NCBI GenBank assembly: GCA_005800795.1
Contig: SYEN01000053.1
Span: 1-32,978, forward strand
Length of the DNA stretch: 32,978 bases
From: Burkholderiales bacterium
GTDB taxonomy: Bacteria; Pseudomonadota; Gammaproteobacteria; Burkholderiales; SG8-41
Reading direction: 5' to 3'
Shown here: positions 25,435 through 32,247 of the stretch, in pieces
Position numbering within the stretch: position 1 is the first letter of the stretch
Layout of the letters: each line of letters begins with the position of its first letter
Position numbers and translations under genes: made by a program
Notes under the pieces: generated by a model
What the model saw: the letters and a program-made list of their open reading frames with translations, nothing else
The model's database searches: none
Told to the model about the DNA's origin: nothing

Positions 25435-26199
25435 ATGTATGGATGGCGCGGACGCATAGGTTTGCTGGTTCCTTCGATCAACACCACCATGGAAACCGAG
25501 TTTTGGCGCATCGCGCCACCGGGCGTGTCCGTGCACGTGGCGCGCATTTCGGGCGGGCGCGAGGGCACGCCAGAGACGCTGCGTCACATGGAAGACTCCA
25601 GCAAGGTTGCCGCGGGTGATGTGGCGATGGTGGAGCCGGATGTCGTGGTGTATGGCTGCACCAGCGGCAGCTTTTTTGAAGGCCCGACGTGGAACAAGAA
25701 AATTTCCGAGCAGTTGAGCGCCATCACCAAGGCGCCGACGGTCACCACAGCCGGCGGCATGGCGGCATGCCTGATGGCGGGCGGTTTCAAAAAAGTGGAT
25801 ATCGTCACGCCCTATGTGGAGTTGACCAACGAACGCCTGAAGCACTTTCTCAAGGCACACGGCATTAACGTGGTGAAACTCGGCACCTTCGACATGCTAG
25901 ACATGTTTGATCACGCCAAGATTCAACCGGATGAGATTTACCGCAAGGTGAAGGAAATCACCACGCCCAAATCCGAGGCGGTATTCGTGGCCTGCACCCA
26001 ACTGCGCGCGCTGGAAGTGCTCGATCAACTGGAGCGTGATCTGGGCAAGCCGGTTTATTCCGCGGTGCAGGCGTCGGCATGGCAGGCTTTCGAGGCGATG
26101 AACGTCGATCCCCAAATCATGAATTGCGGCAGCCTGCTGCGCAAGTTGTCAGAGCTGGGGGCGCCGAAGAAATCCACGAGAAAGTTGCGTTCGGCGTAG
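25435..26199 (+). CDS. Maleate isomerase / Asp-Glu racemase superfamily protein
   Basis: The 254-residue protein starts GWRGRIGLLVPSINTTMETEF, typical of maleate cis-trans isomerases and arylmalonate decarboxylases. Both cysteines of the two-base mechanism are present: Cys75 in VYGCTSGS and about Cys187 in VACTQLRALEVL. Arylmalonate decarboxylase has only the second, so an isomerase or racemase activity is more likely than decarboxylation. TAGGMAACLMAGGFKKVDIVTPY is the usual central segment. The ATG at 25435 follows GGGAGA. It is separated from the CoA genes by 140 bases and joined directly to the next gene, with which it probably forms one unit. Its substrate, perhaps a small dicarboxylate, cannot be told. 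Confidence 0.85.
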   Translation: MYGWRGRIGLLVPSINTTMETEFWRIAPPGVSVHVARISGGREGTPETLRHMEDSSKVAAGDVAMVEPDVVVYGCTSGSFFEGPTWNKKISEQLSAITKAPTVTTAGGMAACLMAGGFKKVDIVTPYVELTNERLKHFLKAHGINVVKLGTFDMLDMFDHAKIQPDEIYRKVKEITTPKSEAVFVACTQLRALEVLDQLERDLGKPVYSAVQASAWQAFEAMNVDPQIMNCGSLLRKLSELGAPKKSTRKLRSA

Positions 26200-26724
26200 T
26201 TGATCTTCAACAGTCAAAGTGCCATCACGGATCCCGCGCGCGAAGCCGCTTGGGCCGAGTGGTACTTTGAGCACCTGCGTATCATGGCGACGGTGCCTGG
26301 CGTATTTTCGGCGCAGCGCTTTTTGACTACACATCCACGGCACCCGCGTTCGCTGGCCATGTACGGGGTGGCGAACGCTGACGTGTTCAAGGGCGAGTAT
26401 TACCTCTCCGTGCGCGGCATGGGTGAGTGGTTGCCGCTGATCGACCGGCGTTGGTACCGTCGCAATTTGTTTGATGGGCTGGCGGTTGCGCCGGTGGTCA
26501 ACGAAAAGCAGGTGTTGCTGGTGGCTAATCGCGATGAACCGGACGTCACGCTGGCCGGGGGCGTGTTCACGTGGCTCAAGGTTGCAGGCATCGATTGCTC
26601 GACGCCGTATCGCGGTTTAGCCGTCGTAGCGCAGAGTGAGATACCCGAGCTTCCGCAGGATGTTGCGTGCTATGTGCCTGCATCACTACGCTACGTCAAC
26701 ATTAATGAAAAATTAGTCAATTAA
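26200..26724 (+). CDS. EthD-like (dimeric alpha/beta barrel) protein, 174 aa
   Basis: The frame opens with TTG immediately after the TAG of the previous gene, giving coupled translation without an obvious ribosome binding site. The N-terminal region AAWAEWYFEHLRIMATVPGVFSAQRF has the pattern (WY..EH...VPG..S..RF) of EthD-like ferredoxin-fold proteins, which are small dimeric barrels found beside degradation genes. The rest (WLPLIDRRWYRRNLFDG, then VFTWLKVAG) may form a second, degenerate copy. No catalytic residues are known for the group. It is related in its motif to the two-domain protein at 27030. Confidence 0.65.
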   Translation: MIFNSQSAITDPAREAAWAEWYFEHLRIMATVPGVFSAQRFLTTHPRHPRSLAMYGVANADVFKGEYYLSVRGMGEWLPLIDRRWYRRNLFDGLAVAPVVNEKQVLLVANRDEPDVTLAGGVFTWLKVAGIDCSTPYRGLAVVAQSEIPELPQDVACYVPASLRYVNINEKLVN

Positions 26725-26781
26725 AACAATTACTTACGATAACATCATCGTGCAGCGCCAGCGAGAATCGTTCTGGCGCCG
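26720..26781 (+). pseudogene. Possible remnant of an enoyl-CoA hydratase start
   Basis: Reading from 26720 gives IKTITYDNIIVQRQRES, which looks like the first residues of a crotonase (compare FKTITYEEEG at the start of the BadI-like gene). The DNA TTAAAACAATTACTTACGA at 26721-26739 matches 17797-17815 with one difference in 19. The similarity ends at the junction with the Bug fragment. It has no start codon and is too short to be certain. Confidence 0.25.
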
Positions 26782-26957
26782 AGTTCAAGCGCATCCTCAG
26801 CACGCCGGAAATGCAGAAGCGCATGATCGGCAACGGCAACGGCAACGGCAACGGCGATGAGCCGATGGGCGGGCCCCCGGTGCGTTTCGGCGAAAGTATC
26901 CGTGCGGAAGGGCCCAGTGGGCGCGGTGGTGAAGGCCGCGAAGACTCGGTTGGACCC
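26781..26957 (+). pseudogene. Decayed C-terminal fragment of a Bug-type (TTT) substrate-binding protein
   Basis: Translation from 26781 gives EFKRILSTPEMQKRM, a short GN repeat, DEPMGGPPVRFGESIRAEG, and then after a frameshift near 26905 VGAVVKAAKTRLD. This follows the C-terminus of Bug receptors (an LSTPE-type helix, EPMGGTPE-like turn, F...IRAE..KWARVVKAA..R.D). The N-terminal 250 or so residues are missing and the remnant is frameshifted and carries a hexanucleotide expansion. Bug proteins bind carboxylates in the periplasm for tripartite tricarboxylate transporters, so the ancestor may have served this cluster's uptake step. It lies between the two EthD-like genes in a 305-base stretch without an intact gene. 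Confidence 0.6.
26829..26852 (+). repeat. GGCAAC hexanucleotide repeat, four copies
   Basis: Four perfect tandem copies of GGCAAC, followed by GGCGAT, lie inside the Bug fragment and would encode Gly-Asn repeats. The length fits slippage in a gene no longer under selection. Confidence 0.85.
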
Positions 26958-27029
26958 AATGGGTGCAAAAGTAGCGAACCAGGGTAGCGCACTTACGTTT
27001 CACGATTCACAAAAAACAGGGAGGCCGCA

Positions 27030-27662
27030 ATGGCGAAGGGACTACTCGTAGCAGGCTTTGACTACAGCATGGTGGATGCTGGCGAATTCAACGATTGGTA
27101 TGACACCGAGCATCTGCCCGAGCGGCAGCGCTGTGCAGGCTTTATCAATTGCGTGCGCTGGCACGCCGTCGATAACCCGAAGGTGGCAATTGCCACTTAT
27201 GATCTGGAATCGCACGCGGTGCTGCACAGCCCGCCGTATCAGGCCATTGGCCGCGAGAATCTGTCGCCGTGGAGCAAGCGCATGACGGCGAAGGCCAAGC
27301 GCTTGCTGCGCATCGAAGGGGAGCAACTCGCGCCCGGCGATCAGGTCATGCAGGGCACTACCAACTACATCATGGTCAACGCCAGCCAGATTCCCCCTGA
27401 TGCGATTGAGGAAGTCAAACGCTGGTACCGCGAGGAGCACGTAGTACGTCTGGGCGCTGTTCCCGGTTGCGTGTCGGCACGGCATTTTTTCTCGTACGAC
27501 GGCACGCACAACAGCATCGGCATTTATGAACTGGAGCGTCCGGAAATTTGTGCCTCAGACGTGTGGAAGGAAGCCGCGATTACGCCGTGGACGCTTAAGG
27601 TGCGTCCGTTCCTGACCAACCCGTTTCGCGTAGTGCTGCAACGCTATAAGCGGGCAGCGTAG
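27030..27662 (+). CDS. Two-domain EthD-like (dimeric alpha/beta barrel) protein
   Basis: The 210 residues contain two ferredoxin-like copies. EFNDWYDTEHLPERQRCAGF (about residues 17-36) and EEVKRWYREEHVVRLGAVPG (about 129-148) share the same WY..EH...........G pattern about 112 residues apart. Such proteins resemble EthD and other stress-barrel-type dimers, but the tandem form can build the barrel within one chain. GGGAGG at 27019-27024 gives a good ribosome binding site for the ATG at 27030. The activity is unknown. The His in each TEH or EEH segment could be an active-site base. It is the last gene of the catabolic stretch. Confidence 0.75.
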   Translation: MAKGLLVAGFDYSMVDAGEFNDWYDTEHLPERQRCAGFINCVRWHAVDNPKVAIATYDLESHAVLHSPPYQAIGRENLSPWSKRMTAKAKRLLRIEGEQLAPGDQVMQGTTNYIMVNASQIPPDAIEEVKRWYREEHVVRLGAVPGCVSARHFFSYDGTHNSIGIYELERPEICASDVWKEAAITPWTLKVRPFLTNPFRVVLQRYKRAA

Positions 27663-27684
27663 CACGGCAGGCTACACCGCCCGC
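27650..27684 (+). terminator. Possible terminator hairpin over the end of the catabolic cluster
   Basis: GCGGGC (27650-27655) pairs with GCCCGC (27679-27684), and inside it GTAGC (27659-27663) pairs with GCTAC (27671-27675). The hairpin spans the TAG stop. There is no T-run after it, so it may be a pause or an mRNA end stabiliser rather than a true intrinsic terminator. The following bases to 27899 hold no gene I can support. Confidence 0.32.
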
Positions 27685-27899
27685 CGCAACGCTTCGTGCC
27701 AGAATTGTTACGGTGGCCAAAATACGGGTCATTGTGATGAGGTCTCTGGTACGTGGTGCGTCCTGATGCTACTATTGACACTGTACTCGCGGCGCCCGGT
27801 CGCTGCAGGGTCAACCGGCGCGGCGGCGGTCGCATATGTTTTTGGCATGCTCACCCGCGCGGCTGGTTGATACTCGGCAATTCATTCAAAGGAAGTTAA

Positions 27900-28172
27900 A
27901 TGAAAAAACTGTTTTCCACGCTGATCGCAGGTATCTTTGCCTTGACTACAGTTGGCGCCAGTGCGCAGGTGCCAGCGCCCGCCGCACCCTCTGCACCCAT
28001 TGCACCAGCGGTTCCGGCAGCGCCGGCTAAAGCAGATAAAGCCGACAAAGCCGGCAGCCCCAAGGCGGAAAAAGCCAAGGGCAAAAAGGGTGGCAAGAAA
28101 GGTGGCAAAAAGGGCGGTAAAAAAGGTGGCAAGAAAGCCAAGTCAGACACTGCTGCACCGGCGCCCAAGTAA
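27900..28172 (+). CDS. Secreted lysine/glycine-repeat protein (90 aa)
   Basis: ATG at 27900 follows AAAGGAAG. A clear signal peptide (MKKLFSTLIAGIFALTTV, cleavage after GASA) is followed by a Pro/Ala segment, an Ala/Lys/Asp segment, and five GKKG units encoded by 12-base repeats. The mature protein is very basic and probably disordered. It could bind polyanions such as nucleic acid, lipopolysaccharide or exopolysaccharide outside the inner membrane. I know of no defined family for it; similar Lys/Ala/Pro-rich small exported proteins are common in Betaproteobacteria. It ends 31 bases before a strong terminator-like hairpin, so it is probably a single-gene unit. Confidence 0.78.
   Translation: MKKLFSTLIAGIFALTTVGASAQVPAPAAPSAPIAPAVPAAPAKADKADKAGSPKAEKAKGKKGGKKGGKKGGKKGGKKAKSDTAAPAPK
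28080..28139 (+). repeat. Five 12-base repeats coding Gly-Lys-Lys-Gly
   Basis: Five tandem units of the form GGC-AAR-AAR-GGY run in frame within the small secreted protein. Third-base differences between units (AAA/AAG, GGT/GGC) show the array is not freshly expanded, while the amino acids are kept except for a final Ala. Confidence 0.85.
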
Positions 28173-28203
28173 GCCGGCTGCGTACCGTTTATTCTTGGCA
28201 GCG

Positions 28204-28242
28204 AAGGGCTGTCTGGCGTGCCACACGCCCGGCAGCCCTTTT
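28204..28242 (+). terminator. Terminator-like hairpin after the Lys/Gly-repeat gene
   Basis: AAGGGCTG (28204-28211) pairs with CAGCCCTT (28233-28240), and inside it GGCGTG (28215-28220) pairs with CACGCC (28224-28229) around CCA. The outer stem ends in TTTT. This two-part stem is strong, although the T-run is short. Confidence 0.6.
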
Positions 28243-28316
28243 GCATTGGGGTTGCCTGAGCCAAGGCGAGCAAGTACCTCTGTAAAAGAATGGCTTATGG
28301 ACATCTCAACAGAGTA

Positions 28317-28401
28317 CGCGTGACCGGTCACGCGAGGGGCCGACCAGGGGCTGCCAGACTAAAGGTGGGGGGCAGCGTGCCTTGTAACAGGCAGTACACG
28401 C
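28317..28401 (+). promoter_or_regulatory. Palindrome and hairpin-rich leader before the diguanylate cyclase gene
   Basis: An 18-bp perfect palindrome (28317-28334, centre ACCGGT) is followed by hairpins CTGCC/GGCAG (28351-28355 with 28371-28375) and GCGTG/CACGC (28375-28379 with 28397-28401). The last encloses GCCT/AGGC around TGTAAC. The palindrome could be an operator for a dimeric regulator, and the hairpins part of a structured 5' leader. I cannot match it to a known riboswitch, and in particular I do not see the GEMM core. Confidence 0.35.
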
Positions 28402-28458
28402 AGAAAAAGGCGGGTAGATACACCGTCAGTCCGCTGATATAGCAAGGGGAGAACCACT

Positions 28459-30210
28459 GTGTTATCCAAACTGACGTTGCGGCAAATGCTGACCATTCCG
28501 TATGTGGTGTTGGTCGTACTGGCTGCAGCGGTGATCGGCGTGCTGTCGTATCGCGCGGGCAGCGACGCGGTGGATACGCTGTCCGATCACGTGCTCACCG
28601 AAACCGTGGGCCGCATTTCGCAGGCCGTGGACAAACATGTATCCGGTTCCGAAGCCGTGCTGGAAATTGCGTTTCCCGCCGACGTGCCCGCGCCGCCGTC
28701 GATCAAAGGCGAAGTTGACGCTTTGCGTGCACGTCTGTGGCTGGCGACCACTGTGCATCTGGACTCCAACAATTATGCTTACTATGGCAATCGCAATGGT
28801 CAGTTCATCGGTCTATGGCGCTATTCCGAGGCCGAGGCGGAACTGCGTTTGCGCACCGATTCCGCCACGCCACGGACGATCTACCGCTATGCCCGCATGA
28901 CCGGCGCGCTCAAGGATCCGGTGGTCGAGTCACGCATTTTCGATCCGCGCGAGCGTCCCTGGTACAAGGCGGGGCAAAGCGCGGCCATGCAGACCTGGAC
29001 GTCGGTCTACATCGACTTCAAGACGTTGGAGCTGGTGGCCACGCGCGCACGGCGCGTCAGTAACGCGGCAGGCGAATTCGAGGGCGTGGTGGCGACTGAT
29101 TTGTCGCTGGAGCATTTGAACCGGTTTCTCAGATCATTGAAACTCAGTCCCAACGGTTTTGCTTTTATCGTCGAACCCGACGGCAATTTGATCGCGACAT
29201 CACGTGGGCCGCACATACGCAAAGGCGTAGGCGATAACAACGAGCGGCTAAGCGCGGCTGCGAGCGATGATCCGATGATTGTGGCGACATACCACGCGGT
29301 CAACGCGCTGACCACGCGTGCCGACGCGAAGAAAGGTTTCAGCACCAGCGCCTTTAAGGGGCCGGATGGCCGTGTCATTCAAGCGGGCTACGCGCGGTTA
29401 CGTGACAAGGCGGGGCTGGATTGGACCGTCGCCGTGGCGGTGCCGCGCAGCGATTTCATGCAGAAAGTCACCGACAACGTGCGCCAGACCGCCGCGCTGT
29501 CGCTGCTCATGTGTTTGTTGATTGGCGTCACCGGTTTCATGGTGCTCAGTGTCATCGCCGACAACCTGCGCCGTTTGGCGCGCGCTGCGCGCCGGTTCGG
29601 CGACGGCGTATTGGACGAGAAAATTCCCGTCGACCGCACCGATGAAATCGGCGAACTCGCCAAGTCGTTTGCCAGCATGCAAAAGCAGTTGCTGACCGAC
29701 CGGCTTACCGGCATCGCCAATCGCGAATCCGTGGCGCGGCGTATTGAAGATCGCATCGTTCGGCAGCGCCGCCGCGGCGACAGCCATCCCTTTGCCGTGC
29801 TATTCGTGGATTTGAACAAGTTCAAGCATATCAACGATTACTTTGGACACGACGTAGGAGACGCCGTGCTGGCCGAAATTGCGGCGCGTCTCGCCGCCAA
29901 CGTGCGGGACGATGACCTTGCTGCGCGCTTTGGCGGCGATGAATTCGTGGTGTTACTGGAAAACGTGGCCAACCGGGTCGATGCGATGAGCGCACGCGAC
30001 AAACTCGAGCGTGTGCTGGCTGAGCCGTTGAAGTCACTGGAAGGTCTGGCGGTTGAAAAACTGCCGCCAGGCGCCGGCGCCGCGATCGGCGTCGCGGTGT
30101 GCCCCGACGACGGCCATGATCTGGAGACGCTCATCAAGCGCGCGGACTACGACATGTACCAGCGCAAGCCGCCGCAGACTGGCGGCGATGCCAAGCCCCA
30201 CGCCGTTTGA
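28459..30210 (+). CDS. Membrane diguanylate cyclase: dCache-like sensor, HAMP, GGDEF
   Basis: GTG start with AAGGGGAG at 28444-28451. The 583 residues show a first membrane segment (about 12-30), a periplasmic region of about 300 residues with dCache features (RPWYKAGQSAAMQTWTSVYID, then GVVATDLSLEHL and FIVEPDGNLIATS), a second membrane segment (about 342-365) and a HAMP-like linker. A GGDEF domain (from about 415) follows, with VDLNKFKHINDYFGHDVGD and RFGGDEFVVLL near 492. RDDD five residues before GGDEF is an intact RxxD inhibitory site. It should make cyclic di-GMP from two GTP in response to an external small ligand, with product feedback. No EAL domain is present. It is convergent with the next gene, seven bases apart. 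Confidence 0.92.
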   Translation: MLSKLTLRQMLTIPYVVLVVLAAAVIGVLSYRAGSDAVDTLSDHVLTETVGRISQAVDKHVSGSEAVLEIAFPADVPAPPSIKGEVDALRARLWLATTVHLDSNNYAYYGNRNGQFIGLWRYSEAEAELRLRTDSATPRTIYRYARMTGALKDPVVESRIFDPRERPWYKAGQSAAMQTWTSVYIDFKTLELVATRARRVSNAAGEFEGVVATDLSLEHLNRFLRSLKLSPNGFAFIVEPDGNLIATSRGPHIRKGVGDNNERLSAAASDDPMIVATYHAVNALTTRADAKKGFSTSAFKGPDGRVIQAGYARLRDKAGLDWTVAVAVPRSDFMQKVTDNVRQTAALSLLMCLLIGVTGFMVLSVIADNLRRLARAARRFGDGVLDEKIPVDRTDEIGELAKSFASMQKQLLTDRLTGIANRESVARRIEDRIVRQRRRGDSHPFAVLFVDLNKFKHINDYFGHDVGDAVLAEIAARLAANVRDDDLAARFGGDEFVVLLENVANRVDAMSARDKLERVLAEPLKSLEGLAVEKLPPGAGAAIGVAVCPDDGHDLETLIKRADYDMYQRKPPQTGGDAKPHAV

Positions 30211-30217
30211 TTGACAG

Positions 30218-32152
30218 CTAACGCGGGAAGGGCTTACGGACGGCCTCGCTGTTTGCCCACGCCTCATAGCGTTGAACGTCCTCCTGCAGCAGGAGCCGTG
30301 AAGCCACCAGCGCGTTCGCCGCATCAGTCAGCTGTTTCACATAGGCTGCGTGCGTACCGTAGCGTTCTTCCAGCGATGGACGTGGATCGCCCCGCGTCTC
30401 GCGTTCGGCGCGCGTGGCGGCAAACGGGCTGAACGAGCCGTCACGGTCGCCCAGCTCGCCCTCGACGTAGGGAGCTTTGTAGAGATTCCAGCCGGTGTAG
30501 GTGCCGAGTGGCACAGTGATATCCGGCAGCCGGATGCCGGCGACCTCGTTGCCGTCGGCGTCAACATTCGTGATCAGCGGTTGGTACGGCTTGCTCATGT
30601 CCATTTCCGGATGGGTCCAGTCTTTAAGCACGCCGAACACATGCACCTTGCGAGCGATGGCCATGCCGGGGATTGCAGGAAACGACAGTTTCTCCACCGG
30701 CACCAGCGTGTTATCGGCGATACGCGGTGTTTGCGAGGGTGGAGGAGACTTGCCGTCGACCCAGTCCGCCAGCGCCAGCAGGAGCGCGCGCATCGCAGGC
30801 GTCGGGCTGTGCGGGTTGCGCGAATTCATGTTATTGCCCAGTGTGGAAGTCATCCACGCCTGCCCCGCGTGCTGCGTGCCGGCGATGAGATAGACACGCG
30901 CATCGCCGGGCAGCACGATGTCCTTTTGCCCCAGCGGATCCGTCGTCAGCATCGACGCGCCTTTTTGCCAATACTCGGTGGAAGTATTGCTCTCCATCCA
31001 TAGCGGATCAAAGCCGTCGTTGCGCAGAATGCTGCCGGTTTTGCCGGTGACCGGATCGGTCATGCGTGCGGCGGAGAACGGAAAGGCGTTCTCCGGCATC
31101 ATGTGATCCTCGAACTGCGTGCTGGTGCGTCCGGGCTGGCCGAACGCGGCGTTGAGAAACACGCCGCCCACGCCTGCAGTGTGAGCGTACGTGCCGTCGA
31201 ACACCTTGCGCGCGCGCGTGTCCTGATTGAAACCCTGATGGATAAAATCACGCAAAAAGCGCCCGCTTTGCGAAATGCCGAAGCCCAGCGCGGCCTTGAT
31301 GCCGCGCGCGGGATTCGGCGCGCCTTTTGCGTCCGTGCTTTCATACTTCACGAAAGCAATCAGATCGCGCACGGCCGCCATGCCGACGCCCAGCACGCGC
31401 GGGTCTTTCGCGGAATAGTGAAACTCGTATAGGGATCCGGTAACCGGTTTTGTGCCATCCGGCAATAAGCGGATTTCGCGATCATTCACATAAGCCCAGC
31501 CGCTTGCCGGAATGGCTTGCCGCACATCGGCCTCGCGGCGGCGCAGGGTGAGTTTTGCCTGCGCTTGATCGGTGGTGAACGCGTTGTGCGACAGACGAAA
31601 CGTTTCGCGCGGCGGGTTGCGTGTGCCGCTGACCAGTTCGTCGCGAATCACGCGCACGATGGGTTTGCCGTTGTCGGTGGCGATGATGGGCTTCATGCCC
31701 ATGCCGTTGTTGGCGCGCGGGGCGTCCGGGTCCCAACCGCTCCACAAAATTGTGTAACCCAGCCGGAACAACAGACCGTTGCCCGCGTCTTCGAGCGTGC
31801 GTGGATCGTTGGCGTGCGCGGGCGTGGCGGGCCGTGCGTCCATCAACCGCCAGTGGATATTTTTGCGTCCGCGGTTGGTTACGTCGTAAACCAGTTTGCC
31901 GTTACCGCGTGCGTCATCGACAGGCCGCAGCATGAAAAAATCCACTTCATATTCGACTCGGCCAGCGGCATTGCGCGGAGCCTTGTCGAGATTGACAATG
32001 ATTTTGTTGCGCGCATCGGCGGGATCAAGTGAGCCCTTGAAAGTGCCGCGCACGCGTTCGTAGGCGCCGGTGTCGCCGAAAGCGGCGCCATCGGCGAAGG
32101 GTTCGACGGCGGCGATGTGGAATTCAATAAGATGGGTGTTGGCGGCGTTCAT
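30218..32152 (-). CDS. Large alpha/beta-hydrolase-domain protein (about 644 aa)
   Basis: A long protein of the type annotated as alpha/beta hydrolase domain (Abhydrolase_10-like). Visible features are FGDTGAYERVRGTFKGSLDP at the start, VTNRGRK, LGYTILWSGWDPD, and the nucleophile elbow GFGISQSGRFLRD with Ser near residue 295. Further on come DHMMPENAFPF, LIAGTQHAGQ (a candidate catalytic His region), and the C-terminal GTYTGWNLYKAPYVEGELGD. It has no signal peptide. The activity is unknown; the family probably hydrolyses esters. I take ATG at 32152 (complement) as start, with TTG 18 bases upstream as the alternative; neither has a strong ribosome binding site. It is 95 bases downstream of the minus-strand membrane gene, possibly in the same transcript. 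Confidence 0.85.
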   Translation of the reverse strand: MNAANTHLIEFHIAAVEPFADGAAFGDTGAYERVRGTFKGSLDPADARNKIIVNLDKAPRNAAGRVEYEVDFFMLRPVDDARGNGKLVYDVTNRGRKNIHWRLMDARPATPAHANDPRTLEDAGNGLLFRLGYTILWSGWDPDAPRANNGMGMKPIIATDNGKPIVRVIRDELVSGTRNPPRETFRLSHNAFTTDQAQAKLTLRRREADVRQAIPASGWAYVNDREIRLLPDGTKPVTGSLYEFHYSAKDPRVLGVGMAAVRDLIAFVKYESTDAKGAPNPARGIKAALGFGISQSGRFLRDFIHQGFNQDTRARKVFDGTYAHTAGVGGVFLNAAFGQPGRTSTQFEDHMMPENAFPFSAARMTDPVTGKTGSILRNDGFDPLWMESNTSTEYWQKGASMLTTDPLGQKDIVLPGDARVYLIAGTQHAGQAWMTSTLGNNMNSRNPHSPTPAMRALLLALADWVDGKSPPPSQTPRIADNTLVPVEKLSFPAIPGMAIARKVHVFGVLKDWTHPEMDMSKPYQPLITNVDADGNEVAGIRLPDITVPLGTYTGWNLYKAPYVEGELGDRDGSFSPFAATRAERETRGDPRPSLEERYGTHAAYVKQLTDAANALVASRLLLQEDVQRYEAWANSEAVRKPFPR

Positions 32153-32247
32153 GATGGGCGGTGTTGTCAAGGCTATGGATTTGCGGAAAAAGCGTCAGAC
32201 GCAACGCACAAGGATGTGATATAACTAATTGATTTAATTGATTATTT

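Noticed and set aside
27775-27803. TTGACA as -35 of a promoter for the Lys/Gly-repeat gene
   Set aside because: No -10-like hexamer lies 15-19 bases downstream; the region there is GC-rich.
28196-28226. CLACH heme-binding motif in another frame after the Lys/Gly-repeat gene
   Set aside because: The motif is produced by the bases of the terminator hairpin, in a frame without start, signal peptide or further cytochrome features.
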